Source: Kordiimonadales bacterium IMCC3096 (GTDB lineage Bacteria > Pseudomonadota > Alphaproteobacteria > Minwuiales > Minwuiaceae). Taken from it: DNA of 64,000 nt. Both the position numbers and the translations under genes were made by a program. The notes below the pieces were generated by a model. That model was not told the origin of the DNA, did no database searches, and saw only the letters and a list, made by a program, of their open reading frames with translations. Positions within the stretch are counted from its first letter, which is position 1; every line of letters begins with the position of its first letter. Location of the stretch: the NCBI GenBank assembly GCA_016865035.1, contig CP018227.1, positions 404,001-468,000 of the forward strand. Reading direction: 5' to 3'. Shown piece by piece: positions 8,739 through 19,056 of the stretch.

Positions 8739-9326
8739 CAAGAGAAAATCACACGCCGGACCAACCAACAGCGGAGCGATGCCACCCGAACGGCACTTCT
8801 CGATGCCGCCAGAATGCTGTTCGTGGACAAGGGCTATGCCGAAACGGGTACGCCGGAAATCGTCCGCGCGGCGGCGGTGACGCGCGGCGCGCTCTACCAT
8901 CATTTCACCGACAAGGCAGACCTGCTGCGCGGCGTGATCGTCAGGGAATCGCGCCAGGTAGCGACGGAGATCAACGCCGCATCCGCGGATGCCGCATCGA
9001 CGCAGGAGGCGCTGATGCAGGGCGCAAACGCCTGGTTCGACGCCATGTCCGACCCCGGCCGGGTGCGACTGCTGCTGCTCGACGGGCCTGCGGTCCTGGG
9101 GCGTGCGGAGATGGAAGAGATCGACCGCCAGACCAGCGCGGCAACACTGGTGGAGGGCCTGCGCGCCGGACAGGCGGCGGGGGACGTCATTGATGCCCCG
9201 GTGGAAGCGCTGGCCAGCCTGCTGTCAGCAATGTTCGACCGGGCCGCACTTGAGATCGTCGGCGGAGCGTCGCGGGACGACTATCTCGCGGCAATCGCGC
9301 CCCTACTCGGCAGCCTCCGCCGCTGA
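8736..9326 (+). CDS. TetR/AcrR family transcriptional regulator
   Basis: A 196-residue repressor. Residues 12-58 form the TetR helix-turn-helix ([15 protein letters not shown] ... [16 protein letters not shown]); the rest is a helical ligand-binding domain with no recognised ligand. The start at ATG 8736 gives the usual short N-terminus before the HTH; longer in-frame versions would cross the divergent promoter. The gene probably controls itself and the VOC gene through the palindromes upstream. Its 3' end overlaps the convergent deacetylase gene by 24 nt. Confidence 0.87.
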   Translation: MQEKITRRTNQQRSDATRTALLDAARMLFVDKGYAETGTPEIVRAAAVTRGALYHHFTDKADLLRGVIVRESRQVATEINAASADAASTQEALMQGANAWFDAMSDPGRVRLLLLDGPAVLGRAEMEEIDRQTSAATLVEGLRAGQAAGDVIDAPVEALASLLSAMFDRAALEIVGGASRDDYLAAIAPLLGSLRR

Positions 9327-10211
9327 CTGCTCCGCCATCCGCGGCTGCACCCAGGCAGCGATGTCCTTCAGCGGGGCCAGCCAGATGTCGCCGCGTGCGG
9401 TCACATGGTCCAGCAGGCGTTCCAGGATGTTCATCCGGTGGTGGCGACCGATGACGGAGGGGTGGCAGGTCAGCGTGAACACTCCCCCCTCCCCGATGAT
9501 GCCGTCCAGTTCCGCCTGCCAGATGCGGAAGACCTCGTCCGGGTCGTGGAACTGCGCCATCAGGTGCGGCGGCATGAACCACATGTAATAGGTGGCGTCG
9601 TCCAGCGACCAGTCGATGGGGAACTCCAGCAGGTCCGGCTGGTCCGGGTAGGCGGCGGAGAGCAGGTAGGGGGCTTCCTCCGCGAACAGGCTGGAATCAT
9701 AGCTGATCCCCTGCTCCATCAGGATGCGTCCCGAATGCAGGTTCATGTCCCAGGCGGGGGAGCGATAGCCGGTCGGCCGCTGCCCCAGATGGGTCTCGAA
9801 GGCGGCGATGCAGGTCTCCAGGATGCGGCGTTCGCCGTCCGGGTCATCCTTGTAGAGCGACAGGTTCTCGTGCTCGTGCCCATGCGCGCCGACCTCATGC
9901 CCCTCATCGACGATGCGGCGGAAGGCATCCGGCCAGCGCTCCACATTCGCGCCGGGGATGTAGAAGGAACCACTGACGCCGCGCCGTTTCAGCATGTCGA
10001 GGATGCGCGGCAGGCCGACATTGACGCCATAGAGACCCCGGCTGTAGCCCTGCAGCCGCTTCGGCTGCTTCTCGAACAGGGCGGCTCCGGTGCGCGGGCC
10101 ATCGGGGCCGGGGCGGGCAGGCGCATAGGCATAGGTCACGTCGCAGTCGAAGGTCAGCGCCATGGCACCGGACTTACCTTCCGGCCAGGGTCCCCTGAAC
10201 GTATGCATCAT
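9303..10211 (-). CDS. Polysaccharide deacetylase family protein
   Basis: A 302-residue NodB-type deacetylase resembling the allantoinase-like/PuuE subgroup. Motif 1 is MALTFDCDVTYAYA, motif 2 is EVGAHGHEHENL with the metal-binding histidines, and YRSPAWDMN is motif 3. It would remove acyl groups from amides or work as a cyclic-imide hydrolase, in the cytoplasm because no signal peptide is seen. The start is ATG 10211 (or the next codon, also ATG), 4 bases after GGGAGGA. The 3' end overlaps tetR convergently by 24 nt. Confidence 0.83.
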   Translation of the reverse strand: MMHTFRGPWPEGKSGAMALTFDCDVTYAYAPARPGPDGPRTGAALFEKQPKRLQGYSRGLYGVNVGLPRILDMLKRRGVSGSFYIPGANVERWPDAFRRIVDEGHEVGAHGHEHENLSLYKDDPDGERRILETCIAAFETHLGQRPTGYRSPAWDMNLHSGRILMEQGISYDSSLFAEEAPYLLSAAYPDQPDLLEFPIDWSLDDATYYMWFMPPHLMAQFHDPDEVFRIWQAELDGIIGEGGVFTLTCHPSVIGRHHRMNILERLLDHVTARGDIWLAPLKDIAAWVQPRMAEQSAAEAAE

Positions 10212-10308
10212 CAATCCTCCCCCAACGGAACAGCCACCGTGCTTGATCCTCCCCCCATTCTGCCGCACAAGGCTGCATTCCTGAAACACCCGATCCCGGA
10301 ATCTGATC

Positions 10309-10689
10309 ATGACCGCCACGCTGACCGTCTGCGAGACCTGCAACTTCGCCCCCGACACCAAGCGCGGGCAGGAGGGTCTGACGGGGGGAGAGATCCTCTG
10401 CGGGCTGGTGGAGAAGGCCGTGGCCGACAGCACGGCAGTGACCAGCCGTCGCCACGCCTGCCTGATGGGCTGCGACCATCACTGCAATGTCGGCCTGTCG
10501 GCACCGGGCAAGATCACCTACGTCATGGGATCCTTCGCGCCGGAGGCAGAGGCCGCCGAGGCCCTGGTCGCATTCGCCGCGCTGTACGACGCCTCCGAAA
10601 CCGGCCAGGTGCCCTATCGCCAGTGGCCGCAGGGGGTGAAGGGTCACTTCGTCTCCCGCGTGCCGCCGCTGCCTGCGGACGACTCCTGA
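10309..10689 (+). CDS. DUF1636 family putative metal-binding protein
   Basis: A 126-residue protein of the DUF1636 family. Cysteines are arranged as VCETCNF near the N-terminus and [15 protein letters not shown] near residues 45-59, which suggests metal binding. Homologues are often found near cobalamin-synthesis genes in alphaproteobacteria, but none are seen here; the next gene is uvrC, 31 bases downstream on the same strand. The role is unknown. It is transcribed divergently from the deacetylase gene. Confidence 0.75.
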   Translation: MTATLTVCETCNFAPDTKRGQEGLTGGEILCGLVEKAVADSTAVTSRRHACLMGCDHHCNVGLSAPGKITYVMGSFAPEAEAAEALVAFAALYDASETGQVPYRQWPQGVKGHFVSRVPPLPADDS

Positions 10690-10720
10690 CACACGCGGCC
10701 CGGCGCACTACATTCGGGAC

Positions 10721-12640
10721 ATGAGCGAGCAGCCTACAGAACCGGAAACGGAAGCCCCTGAGACTGATGGTCCGGAGCCGGAGGTCGCGGAGCCTGACGG
10801 CTTTGCCATCCTGACGGCGAAGCTCAAGACCTTGCCCAACAGCCCCGGTGTCTACCGGATGCTGAGCGAGAGCGGCGACGTGCTCTATGTCGGCAAGGCG
10901 CGCAACCTGAAGAACCGCGTCACCAGCTATACCCGCGCCCGCGGCCTGTCGATGCGGATCCTGCGCATGGTGCAGATGACCCGCGATCTGGAGATCATCT
11001 CGACCCATACGGAGGTCGAGGCGCTGCTGCTGGAAGCCAACCTGATCAAGCGGCTGAAACCCCGCTTCAACATCATCCTGCGTGACGACAAGTCGTTTCC
11101 CTATATCGAGGTGAACCTCGATCACGACTATCCCATGCTGGTGAAGCATCGGGGCAAGCGGGAGAAGGACAGGGAATACTTCGGTCCCTTCGCCTCCGCC
11201 ACCGCCGTCAACCACACGCTGACCGCGCTGCAGCGGGCCTTTCCGCTGCGCAGTTGCACCGACAGCGACTTCGAGAGCCGCCAACGTCCCTGCCTGCAGT
11301 ACCAGATCAAGCGCTGCCTCGCCCCCTGCGTCGGCGAGATCAGCCGCGAAGCCTATGGCGAGATGGTGCGCGAGGCCCGCGACTTCCTGTCCGGCCGCAG
11401 CCAGAACCTGCGCGACGAACTGGGGGGCAAGATGCAGCAGGCGGCGGACGAACTGGCGTTCGAGGATGCCGCCATGTACCGCAACCGCATCTGGGCGCTG
11501 TCGCAGATCCAGAGCAAGCAGGGCGTGAACATCGACGGGCTGGAGGAGGCCGACGTGATCGCGGCGCACTCCGCCGGGGGGCAGACCTGCGTGCAGGTGT
11601 TCTTCTTCCGCGCCGGGCAGAACTTCGGCAACCGCGCCTATTACCCGAGCCACACGAAGGACGACTCGGTAGGCGAGATCCTGGCCGCCTTCATCGGCCA
11701 GTTCTACGACAGCCGTCCGGCCCCGAAACAGATCCTGCTGAGCCACGATGTCCCGTCAGACGAACTGATCGCGGAGGCGCTGGCCATCCACGCCGGACAC
11801 AAGGTGCATCTGCTGCGCCCGCAGCGCGGCGGCAAGCGGGAGCTGGTGGAACAGGCGGTGCGCAATGCGGAGGAGGCGCTGGGCCGCCGCCAGGCCGAAG
11901 GCGCGGCGCAGACGAAACTGCTGCAGGGCGTGGCCGACCTGTTCGGCCTGCCGGAGCCGCCGCAGCGGATCGAGGTCTATGACAACAGCCACATCCAGGG
12001 CACCAACGCCGTCGGCGGCATGATCGTCGCGGGGCCGGAGGGGATGCGGAAGGCCGCCTACCGCACCTTCAACATCAAGTCGACGGAGATCACGCCGGGC
12101 GACGACTTCGGCATGATGCGGGAGGTGCTGACCCGCCGCTTCCAGCGCCTGAAGAAGGACGATCAGGCCGCGGCGACAGGGGCCGGCGAATGGCCCGATC
12201 TGGTCATCATCGACGGCGGGCTGGGCCAGCTCGGCGTCGCGGAGGAAGTCTTCGCGGAGCTGGGAGTGGAGGGCGTCGGCCTGGTCTCCATCGCCAAGGG
12301 GCCGGACCGCAATGCGGGACGGGAACGGTTCTTCCTGCCCGGCAAGCCGCCCTTCGACCTGCCGGAGCGCGATCCCGTGCTCTACTACCTGCAACGGCTG
12401 CGTGACGAGGCCCACCGCTTCGCCATCGGCACCCACCGCAACCGCCGCTCGAAACAGATCGGCCAGTCCCCGCTGGACGAGATCCCCGGCATCGGCCCGC
12501 GCCGCAAGAAGGCCCTGCTGCTGAAGTTCGGCTCCGCCAGGCAGATCGCCCGCGCCGGTCTCGCCGACCTGGAAAAGGTCGATGGCATCAGCCACCAGAT
12601 GGCGCAGCAGATCTACGACTTCTTCAACGCCGGTGGATAA
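10721..12640 (+). CDS. uvrC: Excinuclease ABC subunit C
   Basis: UvrC makes the two incisions around a DNA lesion in nucleotide-excision repair with UvrA and UvrB. At 639 residues it is normal for the family. Domains in order: an acidic N-terminal tail (residues 1-26), the GIY-YIG nuclease for the 3' cut (SPGVYRM ... [14 protein letters not shown]), a cysteine-rich segment ([15 protein letters not shown]), the UVR motif that contacts UvrB, the RNase H-like endonuclease for the 5' cut ([20 protein letters not shown]), and a C-terminal helix-hairpin-helix pair ([13 protein letters not shown]). All key motifs look intact. It faces the next operon convergently. Confidence 0.97.
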   Translation: MSEQPTEPETEAPETDGPEPEVAEPDGFAILTAKLKTLPNSPGVYRMLSESGDVLYVGKARNLKNRVTSYTRARGLSMRILRMVQMTRDLEIISTHTEVEALLLEANLIKRLKPRFNIILRDDKSFPYIEVNLDHDYPMLVKHRGKREKDREYFGPFASATAVNHTLTALQRAFPLRSCTDSDFESRQRPCLQYQIKRCLAPCVGEISREAYGEMVREARDFLSGRSQNLRDELGGKMQQAADELAFEDAAMYRNRIWALSQIQSKQGVNIDGLEEADVIAAHSAGGQTCVQVFFFRAGQNFGNRAYYPSHTKDDSVGEILAAFIGQFYDSRPAPKQILLSHDVPSDELIAEALAIHAGHKVHLLRPQRGGKRELVEQAVRNAEEALGRRQAEGAAQTKLLQGVADLFGLPEPPQRIEVYDNSHIQGTNAVGGMIVAGPEGMRKAAYRTFNIKSTEITPGDDFGMMREVLTRRFQRLKKDDQAAATGAGEWPDLVIIDGGLGQLGVAEEVFAELGVEGVGLVSIAKGPDRNAGRERFFLPGKPPFDLPERDPVLYYLQRLRDEAHRFAIGTHRNRRSKQIGQSPLDEIPGIGPRRKKALLLKFGSARQIARAGLADLEKVDGISHQMAQQIYDFFNAGG

Positions 12641-12705
12641 GTCCACAATACAATGATCATCCGGTGCTCGGCCGATGCAACCCGGTGCAGCTTCGAGACC
12701 TTAGG

Positions 12706-13791
12706 CTACCGCACCGCCCGCGTCGCCTCCGCCACCAGTTCGTCGACCACCTGCGCCACCGACTTGCGTTCGTTGGAATAGGCGATGGACTGTCCGGCAG
12801 GGTGGTGCATCAGGGCTTCCACCTCATGTTCGTCGATGGCACCCAGCAGGTCGCCGACCAGGATGTCCTGATAGGGCATCTTCAGCGCCGCCGGGGCGTT
12901 GGGGGAGGCCCATTCCTCCGACCAGGCGGTGCGGATCTGGCGCAGGGTCTTGCCGGAGTCGGCGCGGCTGATCACCGTGTCCTCGCTGCCAGCAGCCAGC
13001 AGCTTTGCCACGATCTTCTCGTGCAGCGCATGTTCAAGCGTGGTCAGCCAGGAGGTGCCGAGCCAGACCCCCTCCGCACCCAGCGCGAAGGAGGCGGCGA
13101 TGTGGCGGCCCGTGGCCACGCCACCGGCGGCCAGCACGGGAATGTCGCCACAGGCATCCACCACCTGGGGAACCAGCGAGAAGGTGCCGATCTGGCCGGT
13201 ATGGGCACCGGCGTCATAGCCCTGGGCGACAATGACCTCCGCTCCGTTGCGGATCGCGGCTTCCGCATGGCGCGGGCTGCCCACCAGCGCCATGGTCACC
13301 TTGCCGTCGGCCTTGGCGTGGGCCACGGCCTCGGCCGGGGCACCGATGCCGCAGGCGAAGACGTTCACGTCGGAGGCCAGCACAGCGGCGATCTGCGCCT
13401 CCGCCACCTCGTCGGAGCGCAGGAAGCGGGAGCGCATGCCGGGCTTCGTCGCCTTTGGCACGCTGTACTTGTCATAGATCGACTGCACGAACTCCTTGTG
13501 CTCCTCCGGCAGTTCGGCCTCGATCGCCGCCTTGTTGGCGGTCTTCGGCATGCCGCGCGGCAGCACCAGGTCGATGCCGAAGGGCAGATCCCCGATGCGT
13601 TCACGGATCAGCTTCAGCCCGGCCTCGATCTCCTCCGGCGTTTCGCGCGTGGCACCCCAGATGCCCATGCACCCGGCCTTCGCCAGGGCGCAGACCACAT
13701 CGATGGAATGGGCAAAGCCGAAGATCGGGTGCTTCAGCCCCATGCGGCGGCCCAGTTCGGTCTGGATCGGGCTCTCGTCAGTCATTGCCAT
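12706..13791 (-). CDS. NAD(P)H-dependent flavin oxidoreductase, nitronate monooxygenase-like
   Basis: A 361-residue FMN-binding TIM barrel of the nitronate monooxygenase/2-nitropropane dioxygenase family. The phosphate-binding region reads PVLAAGGVATGRHIAASFALGAEGVWLGTSWL, and GAEVIVAQGYDAGAHTG holds the active-site histidine position. Several members of this family are really quinone or enoyl-CoA-type reductases, so the exact reaction is unsure. It is the last gene of a minus-strand operon and its start overlaps the acyl-CoA ligase stop by 14 nt, showing tight coupling to CoA-thioester chemistry. Confidence 0.82.
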   Translation of the reverse strand: MAMTDESPIQTELGRRMGLKHPIFGFAHSIDVVCALAKAGCMGIWGATRETPEEIEAGLKLIRERIGDLPFGIDLVLPRGMPKTANKAAIEAELPEEHKEFVQSIYDKYSVPKATKPGMRSRFLRSDEVAEAQIAAVLASDVNVFACGIGAPAEAVAHAKADGKVTMALVGSPRHAEAAIRNGAEVIVAQGYDAGAHTGQIGTFSLVPQVVDACGDIPVLAAGGVATGRHIAASFALGAEGVWLGTSWLTTLEHALHEKIVAKLLAAGSEDTVISRADSGKTLRQIRTAWSEEWASPNAPAALKMPYQDILVGDLLGAIDEHEVEALMHHPAGQSIAYSNERKSVAQVVDELVAEATRAVR

Positions 13792-15883
13792 TGCTCCCCT
13801 TCATCTCGACCACGGCATCCAGCGCCATGGCCCCCTGCCCCGCCGGCAGCACCACGAACGGGTTGAGGTCGACGGACACCAGCCGCTCCCGATGTGCAGC
13901 GGCAAAGCGCGACAGTGCCGACAGTGCCTCCGCCAGGGCAGGAATGTCCGCCGCCGGCGCACCGCGCACACCGTCCAGCATCGGCCGTCCCCTGATCTCG
14001 TCGATCATGCGCAGGGCCTCGTCCGTGTCGAAGGGCGCGATGCGGAAGGTCACGTCCTTCAGCACCTCGACGAAGATTCCGCCCAGCCCGAACATCACCG
14101 CCGGGCCGAAGATCGGGTCAACATGCACCCCGAGGATCGTCTCGACACCGCCACTGATCATCGGCGCCAGCAGAACGCCATCGATCCGCGCCTCCGGAAC
14201 CCGTGCGGCGACGCTGGCCAGCATGTCCTCGGCCGCGGCCTGCACCGCCTCGGCACTGGCCAAGTTCAGCCGCACGCCGCCGACGTCGGTCTTGTGGATG
14301 ATGTCAGGCGACAGGATCTTCATGACCACCGGGAAACCCAGTTCAGTGGCCACGCGCGCGGCTTCCTCCGGCGTTGCGGCGGTGCGGGTCGGCATTGTCG
14401 GCACCCCGGCAGCCCCCAGCAGGTCGAGCGCCGCGGCCTCAGTGAACGGCCCCGTTCCCGGGTCCGCCGCCGGGGCGACCTCCGGTGCCCAGGTAAAGGA
14501 GCGGTTGAACGCCCGGGTGAAATGCGCGCCCGCCGCCATGGCGCGGGTGGCGTGGGTGGGCTCGCGGAAGGCGGGAATGCCCTCCGCCTCGAACCGGTGC
14601 TGGGCGTCGTCGCCCATCAGGCTGGCGACGGCGAAGCGCTTCGACGGATAGGCATCCCGCAGCGTCTTCCACATGTCCAGGTTCGGCTGGACCAGGTCGG
14701 GCTGGTTCAGCAGCGCGCCCTGGAAGCCGATGACGGTGTCGTAGCTGCCTTCCTCCAGCACCAGACGCATTGCCTTCTCGAACAGGTCGGGCTGGTTGAT
14801 GATCTGCCCCGTCACGTCCAGCGGATTGTTGACACCGGCATAGGGCACCAGTTCCTTGAACTTGGCCTGCGTCGCGTCCGGCAGGGGGGTGACCTCCAGC
14901 CCGCGTGTCGCCGCATCGTCGGCCATCAGGACCCCGACGCCACCGGACACGGTCACCAACGCCACCTCGTCACCCTCCGGGCGTCCGCCGACAGCCAGCG
15001 CCGCACCCAGGTCGAAGAATTCCTCGATCGCGTTCACGCGATGCACACCGAACTGGCTGAAGACGGCGTCATAGATCTGGTCCGCACCGGCCAGCGCGGA
15101 CGTGTGTGACGCGGCGGCTCTGGCTCCGGCTTCCGTCCGGCCGAGCTTGACGGCGACGACGGGCTTGCCCGCCTCCCGCGCGCGCGCCAGGGCGTCGAGC
15201 AGTGCCGGGCCGTCCCGCACCCCCTCGATATAGAGCAGGATCACCTCGGTGCCCGGATCGGACACCAGATAGTCCAGGCAGTCGGCGACGCCGATGTCAC
15301 TCTCGTTGCCCGTCGTCAGCACGTGGCGGAAGCCGACGCCACGGTCACAGGCCATCATCGCCGAAAGACCACCGAACGCACCCGACTGACTGACCAGTCC
15401 GATACGGCCGGTCGGCATGTTGCGGGCGAATGCGGGGTGGAAACTGGCCGGCATGTTGTTGGCGAAGTTGGCGAACCCCATGCAGTTGGGACCATTCAGG
15501 CGCATGCCGGTCTCATGGGCGATGGCGGTCAGGCGCTTCTGGTCCGCAGCCCCCGCCTCACTCACTTCGGCGAAGCCACCGGCGAAGATCACGGTTCCGG
15601 CGACATCCTTTTCCGCGCACTGACGGATGACGCCTTCGACAAGGTTGCCGGGCACGGCGCAGATGGCGAGGTCAACCTGACCGGGCACATCCAGAACGGA
15701 GGGATAGGCCTTCAGCCCCTGAATCTCGTCGCGCTTCGGGTTGATCGGATAGATCTCGCCCGCATAGCCCTGGGACTTGAGCATGGCGACCGGCCGACCG
15801 CCGATGCGGGTCGCGTCACCCGATGCGCCGATGATCGCGATCGACCGCGCCTCGAACATGCGTTTCAGATTGGCATCAAGCAT
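13778..15883 (-). CDS. Acyl-CoA synthetase (NDP-forming), acetate-CoA ligase family
   Basis: A 701-residue fusion of both subunits of an ADP-forming acyl-CoA synthetase. Order: CoA-binding Rossmann domain (SIAIIGASGDATRIGGRPV, residues 12-30), succinyl-CoA-ligase-like domains (GLVSQSGAFGG, TGNESDIGVADCLDYL), then a C-terminal ATP-grasp domain (VVMKILSPDIIHKTDVGGVRLNL). It would link a free carboxylate to CoA with ATP hydrolysed to ADP and phosphate. The acid is unknown; context with TauD, TAXI and TRAP genes suggests the imported compound. ATG 15883 has a GGGGAGGGG ribosome site; longer in-frame starts lack one. Confidence 0.86.
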   Translation of the reverse strand: MLDANLKRMFEARSIAIIGASGDATRIGGRPVAMLKSQGYAGEIYPINPKRDEIQGLKAYPSVLDVPGQVDLAICAVPGNLVEGVIRQCAEKDVAGTVIFAGGFAEVSEAGAADQKRLTAIAHETGMRLNGPNCMGFANFANNMPASFHPAFARNMPTGRIGLVSQSGAFGGLSAMMACDRGVGFRHVLTTGNESDIGVADCLDYLVSDPGTEVILLYIEGVRDGPALLDALARAREAGKPVVAVKLGRTEAGARAAASHTSALAGADQIYDAVFSQFGVHRVNAIEEFFDLGAALAVGGRPEGDEVALVTVSGGVGVLMADDAATRGLEVTPLPDATQAKFKELVPYAGVNNPLDVTGQIINQPDLFEKAMRLVLEEGSYDTVIGFQGALLNQPDLVQPNLDMWKTLRDAYPSKRFAVASLMGDDAQHRFEAEGIPAFREPTHATRAMAAGAHFTRAFNRSFTWAPEVAPAADPGTGPFTEAAALDLLGAAGVPTMPTRTAATPEEAARVATELGFPVVMKILSPDIIHKTDVGGVRLNLASAEAVQAAAEDMLASVAARVPEARIDGVLLAPMISGGVETILGVHVDPIFGPAVMFGLGGIFVEVLKDVTFRIAPFDTDEALRMIDEIRGRPMLDGVRGAPAADIPALAEALSALSRFAAAHRERLVSVDLNPFVVLPAGQGAMALDAVVEMKGSNGND

Positions 15884-15942
15884 GGGTTCCCCTCCCCAGG
15901 GTCGCGAACGGCATCCATTCGGTTCGTGGTTGGTCGAAACAG

Positions 15943-15972
15943 AAGGGGCGCGGCGAACCGGCCACGCCCCTT
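15943..15972 (-). terminator. Hairpin between TAXI gene and acyl-CoA ligase gene
   Basis: AAGGGGCG (15943-15950) pairs with CGCCCCTT (15965-15972), and the inner bases can add a GGC/GCC extension on the minus strand. The stem is strong but is followed by CTGTTTCG rather than a run of T, so it may reduce rather than stop transcription, lowering expression of the downstream ligase relative to the binding protein. Confidence 0.5.
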
Positions 15973-15996
15973 CCGGTCTCATGACGTCTGAGGCGC

Positions 15997-17028
15997 TTAC
16001 TTCGCCTCAGGCGGGACCAGATGGTCGGGAATGTCCCAACCCTGTTCCTTGTAGTAGCGATAGGCACCGACATGCAGCGGGATGTTCATCTCCAGCAGGG
16101 CGGTATCCCGGTTGATGACCTTCATCCAATCCGCGGTCTGGTGGATCTCGTCGATGTTCTCCCAGAATGTCTTCATCATGTCGTAGACAACGTCCGCATC
16201 CAGATTCTTGTTGGATCCCAGACCGACCCACGAGCCGACGGTACGCACAGGCGCCTCGTTGACCTGATTGTCATAGATGCCGTTCGGGATATCGACGATC
16301 GTGCGGCCCGGATAGGACAGGGCCTTCTTCACCGGTTCGGAATTGAAGGCCGCTTCATCCAGACCCAGGATGCGGATCGGAGAAACCAGGGCGAACTGCT
16401 GGATGGACGGGCTCGGCACAGTGGTCGGGGCGATATAGACATCCATCTGGCGATCCAGGAACGCGGTCTCCGCCGACTTCCAGTCGAACTTCACGACATC
16501 GAAGTCTTCCCCCGGAACCAGATTGGTGGCACCCGTGACCAGCTGCGTCGCAACGGTCGTCGCGGCACCGGCGGGCGGGCCCAGGAAGACCTTCTTGCCC
16601 TTGAAGTCGGCGATCGACTTGATGCCGGAATCCTCATAGACGACGATGTGGTACGGGCCGAGCGGGTAGTTGATGAACCCACGCAGGTTCTTGTTCAGCT
16701 CCGGCGCCGCATCGACCTTCTTGAACATCGCAGTCTGGGTCTGCATGAACTGGTTGATGGTCGGCGAGGTCAGGAACAGGTCGACCTTGCCCTGCGCCGC
16801 GTCGATGGCCGACTTGGTGGCCGGCTTGCCGACCGAGACCTGGATCTCGATGGGCAGCTTCTTCTGGATCATCTGGGTGAAGGCGATCCCGAACTGGCCC
16901 GGTGTCGAGCCGGCAGGGAAGCCGTCCATCGTCAGGAACTTCTTGTCTGCGGCAACTGCCCCCGTGGCAAGCCCGGCAGCCAGCGCGAATGCGGCGGCCC
17001 CCTTCATGACTGTTCTGCGGTTCATCAT
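15997..17028 (-). CDS. TAXI family TRAP transporter solute-binding protein
   Basis: A 343-residue periplasmic binding protein. The signal peptide (MMNRRTVMKG, hydrophobic core, cleavage near AVAADK at about residue 27) has twin arginines, so Tat export is possible. The mature part has TAXI-family features such as GFPAGSTPGQFGIAF and the KSAIDAAQGKVDLFLTSPTINQFMQ segment. It delivers a solute, probably a carboxylate, to the fused TRAP permease encoded 36 bases upstream. Ribosome site GGGAGGAGAC precedes the start. Confidence 0.88.
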   Translation of the reverse strand: MMNRRTVMKGAAAFALAAGLATGAVAADKKFLTMDGFPAGSTPGQFGIAFTQMIQKKLPIEIQVSVGKPATKSAIDAAQGKVDLFLTSPTINQFMQTQTAMFKKVDAAPELNKNLRGFINYPLGPYHIVVYEDSGIKSIADFKGKKVFLGPPAGAATTVATQLVTGATNLVPGEDFDVVKFDWKSAETAFLDRQMDVYIAPTTVPSPSIQQFALVSPIRILGLDEAAFNSEPVKKALSYPGRTIVDIPNGIYDNQVNEAPVRTVGSWVGLGSNKNLDADVVYDMMKTFWENIDEIHQTADWMKVINRDTALLEMNIPLHVGAYRYYKEQGWDIPDHLVPPEAK

Positions 17029-17064
17029 CTAGTCTCCTCCCTGTTGTGTTGGTTAGGATGTTTC

Positions 17065-19047
17065 TCAGGTATTGGCGGAGGCGGATTCTGCCTCAGCCGA
17101 TTGGCGTTTACTCCTCAGTGCCTCGATCACGATCAGCGCGATACCCACCGCGACCGCAGCCACCTGCAACTCCCAGATCACGACCAGCATCGCGAAACCC
17201 GCGACCAGGCGCAACAGTCGCGACCAGGCGGGCAGCCGGTTCATCTCGAACCCGCTCATCGCCGTGGTCAGCAGCCAGACTCCGAGGCAAAGCCTGAACA
17301 GGATCCAGATGAAGTCAGCGAGACTGAAATCATCATACACCAGCAGCAGGCTGGGCTCGTAGACGAAGACGAAGGGGATGATGAACCCGACCAGCGACAG
17401 CCGCAGCGCGGTGATGCCGGTCCGTATCGGTTCTCCCCCCGCAATGGGCGCGGCGGCCACCGCCGCCAAGGCCACTGGTGGCGTGATCGCCGACAGCACA
17501 CCGAAGTAGAACACGAACAGATGCACCGACAGGTCCGGCAGTCCGAGCTTCTTCATCGCCAGGCCGAGCACCAGTACGACAATCAGGTACGCCGGAAGTG
17601 TCGGCATGCCCATGCCGAGCACGAGGCATGAAGCGGCGGCCAGCAGCAGGGCGATGAACAGCGTCTGCTCGCCCAGCAGGGCGACCTGCGTCGCGAACTT
17701 CAGGCCGAGACCGGTGAGCTCGAAAACGCCGATCATGACGCCGATCGAACCGACCGCCATCATGATGCGGGAGCCCGCGACACCGCCCTTGGCCAGTGCG
17801 ACGATGAGCTGCTTCGGGTCCTTGCGCAGGGCCGGATTGAGGGCAAAGGCGGAAATGATCGTCACGATGACCGCCCAGAAGCCGGCCATGCTGGGGGAGC
17901 GCCCCATGCCGAGCGTCACGATGATGGCAACCAGCGGCAGGAAGAACATGAGCGACTTCAGGCCATCGCCACGCTCCATCTTCGGCCGTTCGCCCTTGGG
18001 ATAGGGTTTCAGGCCGATGCGCCGTGCCTCCTGCCCCGTCGCGACGAACAGGCTGGCATAGTAGAGCAACGCGGGAACCAGCGCCGCGATACAGATCGTC
18101 TGATAGGACTCACCCGCAAGCTGCGTCATCAGGAAGGCGGCGGCGCCCATGACCGGCGGCATGAGCTGACCGCCCGTCGAGGCCGCAGCCTCCACCGCGC
18201 CCGCGAACTCGGGCTTGAAGCCACGCTTCTTGATCAGCGGAATCGTCACCGCGCCCGTGCCCACCACATTCGCGGTCACACTGCCCGACGACATGCCGAA
18301 GATCGATGATGCAATGATCGCCGAATGGGCCGGCCCTCCACGAGTCCGGCTGGTCGCCGCAAGCGCCATGCGGATCATGACGGTGCCTGCACCGGTGCCT
18401 TCCAGCAACGCGCCGAAGACGATGAAGATGAAGACCAGCAGCACGACGATTCCGGTCGGGAATCCGAAGACGCCCTGCAGGCCGTACCAGATGATCTCCA
18501 TGGTCAGTTCCAGGCTGAAGCCCGAATGCCGGAAGAACCAGGGCAGGTCCTGACCGAACAGGCAGTAGAGCAGGCTCAGCGCACCGACAGCGGCGAGAAT
18601 CAGCCCGAACGTGCGGCGGGTGAATTCCAGCAGGGCAACGATGGCCATCAGCGCGGACCACTGGTCCAGCGTACTGAAATTGACGACAAGGTTCTCGATG
18701 TCGTCGATCTTGTTCAGGAAGTTGAGGCAGGCGAACCCCAGATTGGCCGCCAGCGCGAAATCGATGACCCAGGCAAGGGTGCCGAGAACCGAGCCGCTGA
18801 AGAACTTCTCGTTCGCCAGCGGGGAGGTGAACACGACCACCACAGCGCAGAGAAACAGCGCACCGGCACGTATCATCTCCGGGTTAACGTACTGACCGTA
18901 GTAGGCAATGAAGATGGAATGGAGTGCCAGCCCGACCGCGATCGTCAGGCCGATCCATTTCAGGGCGCGCACAAACGGGTTGCCGGAGACAGGCACTTCA
19001 CCATCTTCCGGCGATGGCGCCGGAACGGTCTCACTCTGATTGTTCAT
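17065..19047 (-). CDS. TRAP transporter permease, fused small and large subunits (DctQM type)
   Basis: A 660-residue inner-membrane protein with roughly 16 hydrophobic helices. The first part (about residues 30-160) corresponds to the four-helix DctQ subunit and the rest to the twelve-helix DctM subunit, containing GTGAVTIPLIKKRGFKPEFAGAVEAAASTGGQLMPPVMGAAAFLM. Such fusions are the usual partners of TAXI binding proteins and use a sodium gradient for uptake. The TAXI gene follows directly and a TauD-type dioxygenase gene precedes it by 9 bases, so all are one operon. Substrate is unknown. Confidence 0.93.
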   Translation of the reverse strand: MNNQSETVPAPSPEDGEVPVSGNPFVRALKWIGLTIAVGLALHSIFIAYYGQYVNPEMIRAGALFLCAVVVVFTSPLANEKFFSGSVLGTLAWVIDFALAANLGFACLNFLNKIDDIENLVVNFSTLDQWSALMAIVALLEFTRRTFGLILAAVGALSLLYCLFGQDLPWFFRHSGFSLELTMEIIWYGLQGVFGFPTGIVVLLVFIFIVFGALLEGTGAGTVMIRMALAATSRTRGGPAHSAIIASSIFGMSSGSVTANVVGTGAVTIPLIKKRGFKPEFAGAVEAAASTGGQLMPPVMGAAAFLMTQLAGESYQTICIAALVPALLYYASLFVATGQEARRIGLKPYPKGERPKMERGDGLKSLMFFLPLVAIIVTLGMGRSPSMAGFWAVIVTIISAFALNPALRKDPKQLIVALAKGGVAGSRIMMAVGSIGVMIGVFELTGLGLKFATQVALLGEQTLFIALLLAAASCLVLGMGMPTLPAYLIVVLVLGLAMKKLGLPDLSVHLFVFYFGVLSAITPPVALAAVAAAPIAGGEPIRTGITALRLSLVGFIIPFVFVYEPSLLLVYDDFSLADFIWILFRLCLGVWLLTTAMSGFEMNRLPAWSRLLRLVAGFAMLVVIWELQVAAVAVGIALIVIEALRSKRQSAEAESASANT

Positions 19048-19056
19048 GTGCTTCCC